64,000 bases of DNA. It comes from Vreelandella sp042466685. GTDB lineage: Bacteria; Pseudomonadota; Gammaproteobacteria; Pseudomonadales; Halomonadaceae. The notes under the pieces are model-generated. The model saw only the letters and a program-made list of their open reading frames with translations, was not told where the DNA came from and made no database searches. A program made the translations under genes and the position numbers. The stretch lies in NCBI RefSeq assembly GCF_042466685.1, contig NZ_CP170448.1:2914001-2978000 (forward strand). The letters run 5' to 3'. Position 1 is the first letter of the stretch. Each line of letters begins with the position of its first letter. This document shows, piece by piece, positions 7,960 to 16,933 of this stretch.

Positions 7960-8333
7960 TAGGTGGGCCACCGGCCTTGTTTCTTCAAGCGGCGCTTAAC
8001 CCAACTATCATAAAGCGCCCGTAACCCTGACTTGATGCCTGGCAAACCAATGACCCAGGCGACCGGCACCAATAAGGGAATACGCGCCATTAAGAGGCGG
8101 TAAGCATCGATACCCTCAATCAGTTGGCCCTGCGCGGTTTCGACATGTAGGGATCGCAGCGCCGCGTCAGGTTCAACGCCCTTTTCCCTCAACGCCTGAT
8201 GATGTTCGCTCACATCTAGCCAGCCAATATCATCTGCGTGGCGGCCCGACCAGCGCTCATAGCGGCGCCGCTCTTGTCGGCACAGCGGACACTGCGCATC
8301 GTAAAAGACATTGATAGAGGTCTTATTGGGCAT
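7959..8333 (-). CDS. thiol-disulfide oxidoreductase-like DCC protein (DUF393)
   Basis: 124 residues. The signature D12-x2-C15-PL-C18 in the first strand defines the DCC/YuxK group, a thioredoxin-like fold with a CxxC pair. The body has DIGWLDVSEH, HVETAQGQLIEGIDAYRLL and a C-terminal hydrophobic and basic tail, as in the family. Substrate is unknown. GAGAG lies upstream of the ATG. It may be cotranscribed with nothing else visible. Confidence 0.88.
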   Translation of the reverse strand: MPNKTSINVFYDAQCPLCRQERRRYERWSGRHADDIGWLDVSEHHQALREKGVEPDAALRSLHVETAQGQLIEGIDAYRLLMARIPLLVPVAWVIGLPGIKSGLRALYDSWVKRRLKKQGRWPT

Positions 8334-8425
8334 ATAGGCTCTCTAATGAACATCACTAAAGCAGTGTGGCATTTTCAATGCTTGGCGCAACCTTCAGACA
8401 TTCATTGCTTTTTTAGGCTACTGAT

Positions 8426-8902
8426 ATGACATCTGAGTTCAAAAAACAGCTATTAATTGTTGCCCATGCCCCTTCGGCAAATACGCGCCTACTGCGCGAT
8501 GCGGCCTTCCAGGGTGCTAGCCATCCCGACCTTGAACAGATGCATTGCGTGGTAAAAGCGCCCCTGGAAGCTGGCCCAGACGACGTGCTGGCCTGCGATG
8601 CGATTCTGCTCGGCACCACGGAAAACCTGGGCTATATGAGCGGCGCGCTCAAGGATTTTTTTGATCGGAGCTACTATTCTGTCATTGAAAAGAAGCAGGG
8701 ATTACCCTGCGCTCTCTATATTCGCGCGGGGCACGATGGCACGGGCACCCAACGCGCAGTAGAGAGCATCACCACTGGCTTACGCTGGCGATGGGTACAG
8801 GCACCGCTCATTTTACGTGGCGATTGGCAACCCTCATTTGCAGATCAGGTAGAAGAACTCAGCATGGCCTTAGCGTTTGGTGTTGAGAGTGGCATTGTTT
8901 GA
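8426..8902 (+). CDS. flavodoxin-like / NAD(P)H-dependent reductase family protein
   Basis: 158 residues. The start LLIVAHAPSANTRLL is a flavodoxin-type beta1-loop with a phosphate-binding SxNT pattern. CDAILLGTTENLGYMSGALKDFFDRSYY is the second FMN-contacting region, typical of the family. No partner gene is adjacent and no substrate can be assigned. A short 16-bp tandem repeat runs over its stop codon. Confidence 0.8.
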   Translation: MTSEFKKQLLIVAHAPSANTRLLRDAAFQGASHPDLEQMHCVVKAPLEAGPDDVLACDAILLGTTENLGYMSGALKDFFDRSYYSVIEKKQGLPCALYIRAGHDGTGTQRAVESITTGLRWRWVQAPLILRGDWQPSFADQVEELSMALAFGVESGIV

Positions 8903-8936
8903 AAGTGACATGGTTTGAAAGTGACATTGTATAACC
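8889..8936 (+). repeat. three imperfect 16-bp tandem units
   Basis: Units start at 8889, 8905 and 8921. The first two differ at two positions (GTGGCATTGTTTGAAA, GTGACATGGTTTGAAA); the third keeps only the first half (GTGACATTGT). The first copy contains the TGA stop of the flavodoxin-like gene. Confidence 0.8.
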
Positions 8937-9053
8937 TCGCTTAGCCTGCCTTACTGTAAATAAGCATTGCGTGCTCATTGTGCGATCAAAAGGCTGCGGT
9001 AACTTGCTGGAATTTACTGCAGTGACTTATCGCACGTACATTAGGTAGCCATT

Positions 9054-10142
9054 ATGCATAAAGTCATTGCTTTCTATGATGATCGGGTACTCTCCCACGA
9101 GCCCAATATTGACGCCGACTTTTTACCTCAACGAATCGATAAGCGCATTCGCCACCTGCTGGCAGGACTTCCGGTGCCGTGGAAATATCCCGAACACCCC
9201 GGCCGCTTAAAAGCTATTCAACATCTACTGGAGCGAGCGCCCATTGCGGGCCTGCACATTGAAGGGGGAAAAGCGGCTACCCATGAGCAGTTGGCACGGG
9301 TACATACGACCTCCTACCTAAGTGATATTTTTAGCCTGCGCGGGAAAAATGCCTGGTTGGATGTGGATACCACAGCGGTCTCACCGGGTAGCGTCGATGC
9401 CGCCGAAGTCGCCGCGGGAACGGCCATTGCCGCAGTAGAAGCGGTCATGGAGAAACGCACTAAAAGCGCCTTTGCACTGGTACGCCCACCTGGCCACCAC
9501 GCGGAACCCGTTCGCGCCCGCGGCTTCTGTTTATTCAATAATGTGGCGGTCGCCGCAGCCCATGCGCGCAGCGCTCTGGGTTGTGAACGAGTGCTGATTG
9601 TTGACTGGGACGCCCATCACGGTAACGGAACCCAGGATATTTTTTGGGCAGAACCGGACGTGATGTTTTTTGATATACACCGCGCTGCCCCCTTCTACCC
9701 CGGCTCGGGCCACCTGGAAGAGGTCGGCGCCGGTTTAGCTGAAGGCGCCACTATTAATGTCCCGCTGCCGGCTGGCGCTGGCGACGAGGCGTACCTCAAG
9801 GCGTTTCGTGACATTCTCGCCCCGGCCACAGCGTGGTTTAAGCCCGACATTATTTTAGTCTCAGCAGGATTTGACCCCCACTGGCACGATTTGGCCTTAA
9901 ACGTTTCCTATGACGGCTTTGGCGCACTGACCGGTTTCATGCAACAACTGGCCGAACAACACTGCGATGGCCGTTTGGTGTTTGTATTAGAGGGCGGCTA
10001 CAACCTGGAGTCACTGGCGAACGGCACAAGAGCTGTGCTTTCGGTACTAGCAGGCAATACTGTACCAGTACCTGATACCTGCGGCATTGCCGAAGTCCAA
10101 GCCGCCGCGGATTTCCACCGCACGGCTTTTCAATCTGAATAG
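9054..10142 (+). CDS. histone deacetylase / acetylpolyamine amidohydrolase-family protein
   Basis: 362 residues. All catalytic elements of the zinc deacetylase fold are present: H148-H149 in RPPGHHAE, zinc ligands D186 and H188 in DWDAHHGNGTQ, D274 in SAGFDPHWHD and the transition-state Tyr in LEGGY (316). In bacteria such proteins remove acetyl groups from small amines or from lysines. The substrate cannot be told from sequence. It has TTAGGTAG upstream and stands alone, closed by a strong terminator. Confidence 0.93.
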   Translation: MHKVIAFYDDRVLSHEPNIDADFLPQRIDKRIRHLLAGLPVPWKYPEHPGRLKAIQHLLERAPIAGLHIEGGKAATHEQLARVHTTSYLSDIFSLRGKNAWLDVDTTAVSPGSVDAAEVAAGTAIAAVEAVMEKRTKSAFALVRPPGHHAEPVRARGFCLFNNVAVAAAHARSALGCERVLIVDWDAHHGNGTQDIFWAEPDVMFFDIHRAAPFYPGSGHLEEVGAGLAEGATINVPLPAGAGDEAYLKAFRDILAPATAWFKPDIILVSAGFDPHWHDLALNVSYDGFGALTGFMQQLAEQHCDGRLVFVLEGGYNLESLANGTRAVLSVLAGNTVPVPDTCGIAEVQAAADFHRTAFQSE

Positions 10143-10170
10143 CGTTTTTCTGAATAGAAGGTTTGCTAAT

Positions 10171-10204
10171 AAAAACGGCACCTCGCGTGTGAGGTGCCGT
10201 TTTG
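10171..10204. terminator. bidirectional terminator between the deacetylase and fadA
   Basis: AAAACGGCACCTC and GAGGTGCCGTTTT flank a 6-nt loop, with A and T tracts on both sides, so it can serve both converging genes. Confidence 0.93.
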
Positions 10205-10238
10205 TAGTATCGAATTGAAGCAATGAAGAGCGCGGTGG

Positions 10239-11417
10239 TTATTTCAAGCGTTCAAACACCGTCGCAACGCCCTGCCCCATGCCAATACACATGGTCGCCA
10301 AGCCCAGAGTGGTATCGCGCTGCTGCATCACGTTAAGCAGCGTGGTGCAGATACGTGAGCCCGAGCAGCCCAGCGGGTGACCTAGGGCAATCGCGCCACC
10401 GTTCAGGTTAACTTTATCGTCCATCGCATCCAGGAAGCCAAGATCTTTCAATACCGGGATACCCTGAGCAGCAAAGGCTTCATTGAGCTCAACGGTTTGG
10501 ATATCTGCCGCTGAGAGCCCCGCAATTTTCAGCGCTTTTTTAGACGCGGGTACCGGGCCATAGCCCATGATCGACGCATCACAACCCGCGACGCCGGTAG
10601 AGAGTACCTTCGCAATAGGCTCTAGGCCAAGCGCTTGAGCGCGCTCGTAGCTCATCACGGCCATTGCCGAGGCACCCACGGAAAGCGCCGAGGAAGTACC
10701 CGCCGTAACCGTACCGTTGCGTGGATCAAACACCGGCTTCAGATTCGCCATGGACTCCAGGGTAGAGTCTGGACGAATAACCTCATCGCGCTGAACCATC
10801 ACCCTGAAGCCGCGCTGATCGTGGCCTTCAACACCAATAATTTCGTTGTCGAAGTAGCCCTTCTCCATGGCCGCCTGGGCGCGCTGGTGAGAGCGCACAC
10901 CGAATTTGTCCTGCTCTTCCCGGGAAACACCGTGCATTTTACCCAGCAACTCGGCGGTCAGGCCCATCATCATCGCCGCTTTGGCGGCGTATTTGCTGGC
11001 CGCGGGGTTAACGTCAACGCCGTGAGCCATGGGTACGTGCTCCATGTGCTCAACGCCACCGATGATAAAGAAGTCGCCCATTCCCGCTTTGATGTTGGCA
11101 GCAGCGATATGCAGCGCCGTCATCGAAGAGCCACACAAACGATTAACGGTTTGCGCAGGTACCGAGCGGGGGATACCGGTCATGATCGCCGCGTTACGGG
11201 CAATGTTCATCGACTGCTCAAGCGTCTGGTTCACGCAGCCCCAGATCACATCATCCACTTCAGAAGGGTCTAGATTAGGATTGCGGGTAAAGAGCGCCTG
11301 CATTGCCGCCGCAGAGAGATTCTCTGCACGAACATTGCGGAAAGCACCATTTTTAGCTTTCGCCATGGCGGTACGGACACCGTCTACCACCACAATATCT
11401 CTCGGATTCAAACTCAT
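10239..11417 (-). CDS. fadA: FadA, 3-ketoacyl-CoA thiolase (beta subunit of the fatty-acid oxidation complex)
   Basis: 392 residues. Thiolase elements are C95 in VNRLCGSSM (acyl acceptor), NEAFAAQ, GGAIALGHPLGCSG and the second catalytic Cys in MCIGMGQG. The N-terminus MSLNPRDIVVVDGVRT is the FadA form. It cleaves 3-ketoacyl-CoA to acetyl-CoA and a shortened acyl-CoA. It is 23 bp behind fadB, as in the fadBA operon, so the two subunits are coexpressed. Confidence 0.96.
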   Translation of the reverse strand: MSLNPRDIVVVDGVRTAMAKAKNGAFRNVRAENLSAAAMQALFTRNPNLDPSEVDDVIWGCVNQTLEQSMNIARNAAIMTGIPRSVPAQTVNRLCGSSMTALHIAAANIKAGMGDFFIIGGVEHMEHVPMAHGVDVNPAASKYAAKAAMMMGLTAELLGKMHGVSREEQDKFGVRSHQRAQAAMEKGYFDNEIIGVEGHDQRGFRVMVQRDEVIRPDSTLESMANLKPVFDPRNGTVTAGTSSALSVGASAMAVMSYERAQALGLEPIAKVLSTGVAGCDASIMGYGPVPASKKALKIAGLSAADIQTVELNEAFAAQGIPVLKDLGFLDAMDDKVNLNGGAIALGHPLGCSGSRICTTLLNVMQQRDTTLGLATMCIGMGQGVATVFERLK

Positions 11418-11440
11418 CTTATATCTCCTATGCGTGGTGG

Positions 11441-13627
11441 TTAGGCCTGAGTGGCAGAGTTGTCACTGGAGTAGAACTGCTCGTTGTTCTGAGCCATCTG
11501 ACGCAGCTTGTCGGTGGGTGCGTATAGCGGGCCCAACTCCTCGGCTAGCACTTCTGCCAGCTTGACGAACTCTGCAACGCCCATGGCGTCGATGTAGCGC
11601 AGCGCACCACCGCGGAACGGCGGGAAGCCAATGCCGTAAATTAACGCCATATCAGCTTCAGCGGGCGTTGCCACAATGCCATCTTCCAAGCAGCGTACGG
11701 TTTCCAAGCAGAGCGGCACCATCATGCGAGCAATGATGTCCTCGTCGGAAAACTCTTTGTGCTCTTTAACCACTTCTTTAACTAAAGCGTAAGCCGCTTC
11801 GTCGGTGACTTTTTTCGGCTTACCTTTTTTGTCTTCTTCGTATGCGTAGAAGCCCTTGTCGTTCTTCTGGCCTAAACGGTCGTTGTCGTACATGACCTGA
11901 ATGGCGGTTTTACCATCGCGGGCCATCCGATCTGGGAAGCCTTCCGCCATCACTTCATTGGCATGAACGGCAGTGTCTAAGCCGACCACATCCAGCAAAT
12001 AGGCGGGGCCCATGGGCCAGCCGAACTTCTCCATCACTTTATCAACGTGCTGGAAGTCAGCACCTTGCTCGACTAAGAAGCTGAAGCCGCCAAAGTAAGG
12101 GAACAGCACGCGGTTGACCAAGAAGCCGGGGCAATCATTGACCACAATCGGTGTTTTACCCATTGCCCGAGCGTAGGCCACAGTAGCGCCAACCGCGGCG
12201 TCTGAGGTTTTCTCGCCACGGATGACTTCCACTAACGGCATACGATGCACAGGGTTAAAGAAGTGCATACCGCAGAAGTTTTCAGGCCGCTTTAGGTTTT
12301 GCGCCAAGCGGTTGATAGAAATCGTCGAAGTGTTGGAGGTGAGGATAGTGTTTTCGCTCACCATGCCTTCCACTTCGGTAAGCACGGCGTCTTTAACTTT
12401 GGGGTTTTCAACGACCGCTTCGACAACGAGATCGACGTTGCCAAAATCACCGTAAGAGAGCGTGGGACGAATATTGCTCAGCTTCTCCGCCATCTGCTCG
12501 GTGGTCAGCTTTTTACGCTCTACCTGCTTGGCAAATAGCTTACGGGCTTCTTTCAGGCCCAGCTCAATGGCGTCATCCTTGATATCTTTCATCAGAATCG
12601 GCGTGCCTTTAGAGGCACTCTGATAAGCGATACCGCCGCCCATAATGCCCGCACCCAGCACGGCCGTTTGCTTAACGGGCTGCGCCTGCTTCTCATACTT
12701 GCTGGCTTTTTTCTTGACCACTTGGTCGTTGAGGAACAGGCCGACCAGATTGAACGCTACGCTGCTTAGCGCCAGTTTGGCGAAAGCTTTGGCTTCAATG
12801 GCTTGGGCACGTCCGCGCTCTTCGCCAGCGCCTTTCTGAATCACTTTAATCGCTTCGACCGGCGCCGGATAATGGGGGCCCGCTTTACCGGCGACATAAC
12901 CTTTAGCGGTTTCAAAGGCCATCATCTGCTCAATGGGGTTGAGCTTCAGCGGGCTGGTCTTTTCAGCGCGACGGGCTTGATAATCCAGCTCACCGGCGTT
13001 GGCACGATCCAGAATATCCAGCGCCGCCTCTTCCAACTGCTCGGCGGCTACCACCGCGTCGACGGCGCCCACTTTTAGCGCTGCATCAGCACGGTTTTCG
13101 GTGCCACCGGCAATCCACTCGATGGCATTATCGGCGCCGATAATACGCGGTAGACGCACGCAGCCACCCCAACCAGGCAGGATGCCGAGCTTGGTTTCGG
13201 GCAGGCCGATCTTGGCTTTCTCGCCCATTACGCGAAAATCGGTGGTCAGCAATACTTCGCAGCCGCCACCCAGTGCCAGCCCATTGATCGCCGTTACGGT
13301 AGGGAACGGCAGGTCTTCAATAGCATTAAAAATATCGTGTACCTTGAGGTTCATCTCCTCAAGGTAGGCTTCGCCTTTATCAAATAGGGTGTGAAACTCG
13401 GTGATATCGGCGCCCACGATAAACACATCTTTCCCGCTCGCAATAAGTAAGCCTTTTAAGCTATTTTCAGCTTGAATGGCTTTTACTGCCTCGCCCAGCT
13501 CTGCCACCACAGCACTGGAAAGCTTGTTGACGGACTCATCTTTCAGATCGAAAGTGAGCATTGCGATATCATTGCCACTCGGGGTGTCACGACGTGTCAC
13601 CGTGATGGCGTTGCCTTGATAGATCAT
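11441..13627 (-). CDS. fadB: FadB, multifunctional beta-oxidation enzyme (hydratase / 3-hydroxyacyl-CoA dehydrogenase)
   Basis: 728 residues from the ATG at 13627 (GGAGAG upstream; MIYQGNAITV matches the family start), one short of E. coli FadB. The longer frame to 13837 runs into the palindromic repeat and is rejected. N-terminal crotonase domain (about 1-190) with ALGGGCE oxyanion segment; NAD-binding dehydrogenase domain from about 315 (VLGAGIMGGGIAYQ), with HFFNPVHRMPLVEV; C-terminal dehydrogenase domain ending in PFRGGALRYID. It works with FadA as an alpha2-beta2 complex. Confidence 0.96.
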   Translation of the reverse strand: MIYQGNAITVTRRDTPSGNDIAMLTFDLKDESVNKLSSAVVAELGEAVKAIQAENSLKGLLIASGKDVFIVGADITEFHTLFDKGEAYLEEMNLKVHDIFNAIEDLPFPTVTAINGLALGGGCEVLLTTDFRVMGEKAKIGLPETKLGILPGWGGCVRLPRIIGADNAIEWIAGGTENRADAALKVGAVDAVVAAEQLEEAALDILDRANAGELDYQARRAEKTSPLKLNPIEQMMAFETAKGYVAGKAGPHYPAPVEAIKVIQKGAGEERGRAQAIEAKAFAKLALSSVAFNLVGLFLNDQVVKKKASKYEKQAQPVKQTAVLGAGIMGGGIAYQSASKGTPILMKDIKDDAIELGLKEARKLFAKQVERKKLTTEQMAEKLSNIRPTLSYGDFGNVDLVVEAVVENPKVKDAVLTEVEGMVSENTILTSNTSTISINRLAQNLKRPENFCGMHFFNPVHRMPLVEVIRGEKTSDAAVGATVAYARAMGKTPIVVNDCPGFLVNRVLFPYFGGFSFLVEQGADFQHVDKVMEKFGWPMGPAYLLDVVGLDTAVHANEVMAEGFPDRMARDGKTAIQVMYDNDRLGQKNDKGFYAYEEDKKGKPKKVTDEAAYALVKEVVKEHKEFSDEDIIARMMVPLCLETVRCLEDGIVATPAEADMALIYGIGFPPFRGGALRYIDAMGVAEFVKLAEVLAEELGPLYAPTDKLRQMAQNNEQFYSSDNSATQA

Positions 13628-13682
13628 CCGCGCTCTCTCCACATTTTCGGGCTGGCTCTGAAAAGAGAACCCGCCACATTTC

Positions 13683-13712
13683 TCATACGGTTTCCACACG
13701 ACTTTCATACGG
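13683..13712 (-). promoter_or_regulatory. pair of TCATACGG direct repeats upstream of fadB
   Basis: TCATACGG occurs at 13683-13690 and 13705-13712, 22 bp apart (two helical turns), with further similarity around each. They lie 56-85 bp before the fadB ATG. A regulator site is possible but unproven. No -10/-35 pair could be assigned with confidence in the 377-bp gap 13628-14004. Confidence 0.25.
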
Positions 13713-13772
13713 TCGTTTGATTGCCTTAGCTTGGTTGAGTTGCCAGACAACGTCAAGCCCAGACTTTTGGCT

Positions 13773-13915
13773 AGGGTTTGTACGAAAACTGCCTGCGCTC
13801 GACTATACGGCGTTAAAAATCGCCTCAAAATGCTCATTTACTACACGTAAACTCCGCTTTTTCGTTGATTTTTGCCTTGTCTAGTCTTCGCTCGCCGACT
13901 TTTCGTACAAACCCT
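13773..13915. repeat. 143-bp symmetric palindromic element with 16-bp perfect terminal inverted repeats
   Basis: AGGGTTTGTACGAAAA (13773-13788) and its exact reverse complement (13900-13915) bound the element. The interior continues as an imperfect inverted repeat: TGCGCTCGACTA against TAGTCTTCGCTCG. The centre TTTAC-TACAC-GTAAA at 13837-13851 is exactly in the middle (13844). No open reading frame of its own. It resembles the dispersed non-coding palindromic repeats of Halomonas-type genomes, a statement from memory. It lies between the divergent fadB and DUF5924 genes. Confidence 0.85.
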
Positions 13916-14004
13916 AATTTACCCATCTAGTGAGACCAGCACTCCCCTGTGTGCGTTCATACTGCTAGGATCACGCTTCTTTTCATTTTGTAGGTTACCT
14001 TTTT

Positions 14005-15159
14005 ATGGGCTCACTGCTCACACCATCGCGCATTGAGGCCGTTCAGCGGCGTATTGAAAGCATTGTCGAACGGCTAAAACCGTGGAGCTGGATGTGGCCA
14101 CCCATGGCCTTTGCTGCCGGTTTAGGCAGCTTCTTTCTGGTGGATCGTCAGCAGTGGTTAGGCGCAGCGTTAGCACTGGGGTTACTGTTCGCCTGGACAC
14201 TTCTGCTCTCTGAAGGTTTGATCAGCCGCTGGTTGTCACGCCGTGGGCACCCCACTCCCCCGCGGGGTGTAACCCACTTTATTGCGCAAATGATTCACCA
14301 GGAGACACTTTTCTTCACCCTGCCGTTTATTTTAGTCACTACCGTGTGGAATAGCGGACAAACGCTATTTGCGCTAATGGTAGGCGGTATGGCGCTGCTG
14401 TCGATTATCGATCCACTCTACTTCAAAGTTGCCGAACGCTGGCGGAGTCTCTACTTCATCTTCCACGCCCAGTGCGTCTTTCTTGTCCTACTGGTGACGC
14501 TGCCTATTATGGTACACCTCACTACGGGACAGAGTTTGCTGCTGGCCCTGGGGATCACCATTCTGGTGGCTCTGCCAAGTTTTTGGCACTTGCTTAAGCA
14601 GCGTTCCCTCAAACGCTGGTGCGCTTTTTTTGTGTTGACCCTACTGCTCGCCTATGGCGCATGGCTTGGACGCATTTGGGTGCCGCCCGCCAGCCTATGG
14701 ATGACCAGTAGTGCGCTGTCTCCCGGCTTTGATGTCGAGCAGCGTCTGCCTCAAGGGTCTATGGCATTAACGCCTCAGGCCATCAGCGAGAATGGCCTCT
14801 ATGTTTATACCGCTATTCGGGCACCGCGGGGATTAAGTGAAACTATTACCCACGCTTGGCATCATAATGGTGTGCCCATGGATGTTGTAGAACTTAATAT
14901 CGCCGGTGGACGCGAGCAGGGTTACCGCGCATGGAGCCACAAACAGAACTTCCCCGAAGACCCTACCGGCGATTGGCGCATCGATATCATGACAGGCACT
15001 GGCCAACGCTTAGGGCTAATACGCTTTGAAGTGTCAGATAATACTCAGCAAGCCACGCTAGCAGACGGAGAAATACGCGCCAGTGGCCTAAGTGGATTAA
15101 ACTTACGGCGATTCGTGCCGGGTCGCCCTAACGATGAAGAGGCGCGACCGGAAGATTGA
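14005..15159 (+). CDS. DUF5924-family membrane protein with C-terminal DUF2914 domain
   Basis: 384 residues. Residues about 25-230 hold seven or eight hydrophobic segments in pairs, the DUF5924-like membrane part. After LGRIWVPPASLWM comes a soluble domain with LTPQAISENGLYVYTAIRAPRGLSE and W-HHNG, IDI..GQRLG repeats that match DUF2914. Function is unknown. The start is the ATG at 14005. It is followed by slyA after 76 bp with no terminator between, so cotranscription is possible. Confidence 0.75.
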   Translation: MGSLLTPSRIEAVQRRIESIVERLKPWSWMWPPMAFAAGLGSFFLVDRQQWLGAALALGLLFAWTLLLSEGLISRWLSRRGHPTPPRGVTHFIAQMIHQETLFFTLPFILVTTVWNSGQTLFALMVGGMALLSIIDPLYFKVAERWRSLYFIFHAQCVFLVLLVTLPIMVHLTTGQSLLLALGITILVALPSFWHLLKQRSLKRWCAFFVLTLLLAYGAWLGRIWVPPASLWMTSSALSPGFDVEQRLPQGSMALTPQAISENGLYVYTAIRAPRGLSETITHAWHHNGVPMDVVELNIAGGREQGYRAWSHKQNFPEDPTGDWRIDIMTGTGQRLGLIRFEVSDNTQQATLADGEIRASGLSGLNLRRFVPGRPNDEEARPED

Positions 15160-15235
15160 AGGGTTAAGCGCCTTGCATTCATCGGCGCTGCTTATGACAA
15201 TTCGCTTACTCACATTTATTGGCAGCTAGTAACCT

Positions 15236-15688
15236 ATGGCTTCAACGATTGGATTTCGCATTGCACGTTTGCCCCATTTATGGCGCTCTATCTTGGATCG
15301 CCGCTTGGCGCCGTTGGGCTTAACCCAAACACGCTGGGTGACGCTGTATCATCTCTGGCGGCTGGGCGAGGGCCATCCTCAATGCGATCTCGCCCGGGCG
15401 ATTGGCGTTGAGGCGCCCTCTCTGGTGCGCACCCTAGGTCAGCTCGAGGAGCAAGGTCTGGTTGAGCGACGAGCCTGTGACAATGATCGTCGCAGCAAGC
15501 GGATTTACCTTACCCCTGCCGCAATGCCGCTGTTAGAGCAGATCGACAGCGTTGCGCAACAAGCGCGCAAAGAGATGTTCGCGGGCTTAAGCGAGGAGAA
15601 TCTTGAGCAACTCAACGACTGGCTGGCAGTGATTGAATCAAACGGCTTGGCAATACAAGCACGGGATCAAGACAGTCCGGCATCTTGA
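15236..15688 (+). CDS. slyA: SlyA/MarR-family transcriptional regulator
   Basis: 150 residues. Winged helix-turn-helix from about 30 to 100: LTQTRWVTLYHLWRLGEG, PQCDLARAIGVEAPSLVRTLGQLEEQGLVERR (helix 2, recognition helix and wing start) and the wing DNDRRSKRIYLTPAA. This wording is close to SlyA, a regulator that relieves H-NS silencing and responds to small phenolics. The target genes are not evident. Its 3' end overlaps the converging YajC-like gene by 22 bp. Confidence 0.88.
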   Translation: MASTIGFRIARLPHLWRSILDRRLAPLGLTQTRWVTLYHLWRLGEGHPQCDLARAIGVEAPSLVRTLGQLEEQGLVERRACDNDRRSKRIYLTPAAMPLLEQIDSVAQQARKEMFAGLSEENLEQLNDWLAVIESNGLAIQARDQDSPAS

Positions 15689-16233
15689 TCGCGAACGGTA
15701 GACGACGCAGAACCAGTGCCCTGCAAAGGCTGGCTGAAAGGATGGTCAGCATGGCCTCGTAGGGCATCTCGCAGCTGTTGAAATTCGGGTAGGTAGGTTG
15801 CGAATCGCTCCGCGGTTTGCGACTCCCACCACCAAAGCGTTAGTGCGTAAGGCGTTGATTGCACCACCAGCGCGTCTTGCGGTAAACGTTCCAGCAGCGC
15901 TTTTAAGGATATTTCGGCATTATTGGGAAGCGGACGCAAGGGGGCTATTCGCCAACGCCAGCCAGCGTAATAGGGTGCTAAAGCCTCGCTGGCATTACTC
16001 TCTCTTACCAGCAGGAAATCTGGGCCAGGCCCTTCCTGAGGAAAGTGCCAACGGTAGGCAGGCATCGTACCTCTAAAATGGTGCAGTGGCGGCTTTTCCA
16101 ACTTGATGCTGACACCCTGCTTTGAGATTTGTGAACGTAGGGCCTGCTGGCGCTTTTGACGCGGGCTCGGCTTTAACCACATCACGGGCGCAATCACTAA
16201 CATCAGGATAAAGACTATAATTAACCAATCCAT
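15667..16233 (-). CDS. YajC-like membrane-anchored protein of unknown function
   Basis: 188 residues from the ATG at 16233, which has GGAGGAAA upstream; a GTG at 16260 is less likely. One N-terminal transmembrane helix (about 2-20) is followed by a basic stretch PSPRQKRQQALR, the pattern that gets these proteins labelled preprotein translocase subunit YajC. The rest (FRGTMPAYRWHFP, WRWRIAPLRPLP, WWWESQ) is not part of YajC and is longer. I regard the translocase label as unsafe. Confidence 0.7.
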   Translation of the reverse strand: MDWLIIVFILMLVIAPVMWLKPSPRQKRQQALRSQISKQGVSIKLEKPPLHHFRGTMPAYRWHFPQEGPGPDFLLVRESNASEALAPYYAGWRWRIAPLRPLPNNAEISLKALLERLPQDALVVQSTPYALTLWWWESQTAERFATYLPEFQQLRDALRGHADHPFSQPLQGTGSASSTVRDQDAGLS

Positions 16234-16416
16234 CTCTACATTTTCCTCCACATGAGCCACACTGTATTACACTACTCTAAAAACCATGACTCAGATCGTT
16301 GTTTTGATCCAAGTCATTGTTAAAACGGTTGCTATTGTTAAAACAGGACACGCCATCTAAAGTAACGGTCATTGAACAAAGAGCCTCTTTGTTACCTACT
16401 GCCAAGGAGATACGCC

Positions 16417-16869
16417 ATGAGCTATCACCACATTTTAGTTGCCGTTGACTTAACCAAAGACTCCCACAAGATTCTGGAGCGTGCCGTTGCGATTGCAGAG
16501 CGCAACGATAAAGCGAAAATTTCCATTATGCACACCCTGGAACCCCTTGGGTTTGCCTACGGTGGCGATATCCCCATGGACTTGACCAGCATTCAAGACC
16601 AGTTGGATGAGCACGCCAAAAAACGTTTAGCCGAAATTGCGACCCCCCATATTGCCGAGGCTGACCAGCACGTTGTGGTGGGTATGCCCGACACTGAGAT
16701 CCACCGTTTTGCTGAAGAGCACGATGTCGACTTGATCGTGGTGGGCTCCCATGGCCGACACGGTTTTGCTTTGCTGCTCGGCTCCACCTCTACCGGTGTA
16801 CTGCACGGCGCCCAGTGCGATGTACTGGCGGTTCGCGTAGGCAAAAAAGGTGAAAAGAGCGACGAATAA
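16417..16869 (+). CDS. UspA-family universal stress protein
   Basis: 150 residues from the ATG at 16417, with AAGGAGA upstream; a start at 16372 has no such site. The N-terminus YHHILVAVDLTKDS and the ending VGSHGRHGFALLLGSTSTGVLHGAQCDVLAVRV fit the Usp fold. The ATP-binding motif G-x2-G-x9-G-S/T is present as GSHGRHGFALLLGST. Length and N-terminus resemble UspA. Likely induced by growth arrest or stress; a bidirectional terminator follows. Confidence 0.93.
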   Translation: MSYHHILVAVDLTKDSHKILERAVAIAERNDKAKISIMHTLEPLGFAYGGDIPMDLTSIQDQLDEHAKKRLAEIATPHIAEADQHVVVGMPDTEIHRFAEEHDVDLIVVGSHGRHGFALLLGSTSTGVLHGAQCDVLAVRVGKKGEKSDE

Positions 16870-16895
16870 ATAATCGCCGCTTGTATGACCGACAA

Positions 16896-16921
16896 AAAAG
16901 GCGCCCAGACGGCGCCTTTTA
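16896..16921. terminator. bidirectional terminator between uspA-like gene and uup
   Basis: AAAAGGCGCC and GGCGCCTTTT flank a CAGAC loop; A and T tracts on both sides serve both converging genes. Confidence 0.93.
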
Positions 16922-16933
16922 TAGTTGCTAAAG

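Noticed and set aside
13627..13837. 70-residue extension of FadB
   Set aside because: It runs into the palindromic repeat and does not match FadB; the ATG at 13627 gives family length.
15667..16233. Preprotein translocase subunit YajC
   Set aside because: Only the single N-terminal helix and basic stretch resemble YajC; length and the rest do not.
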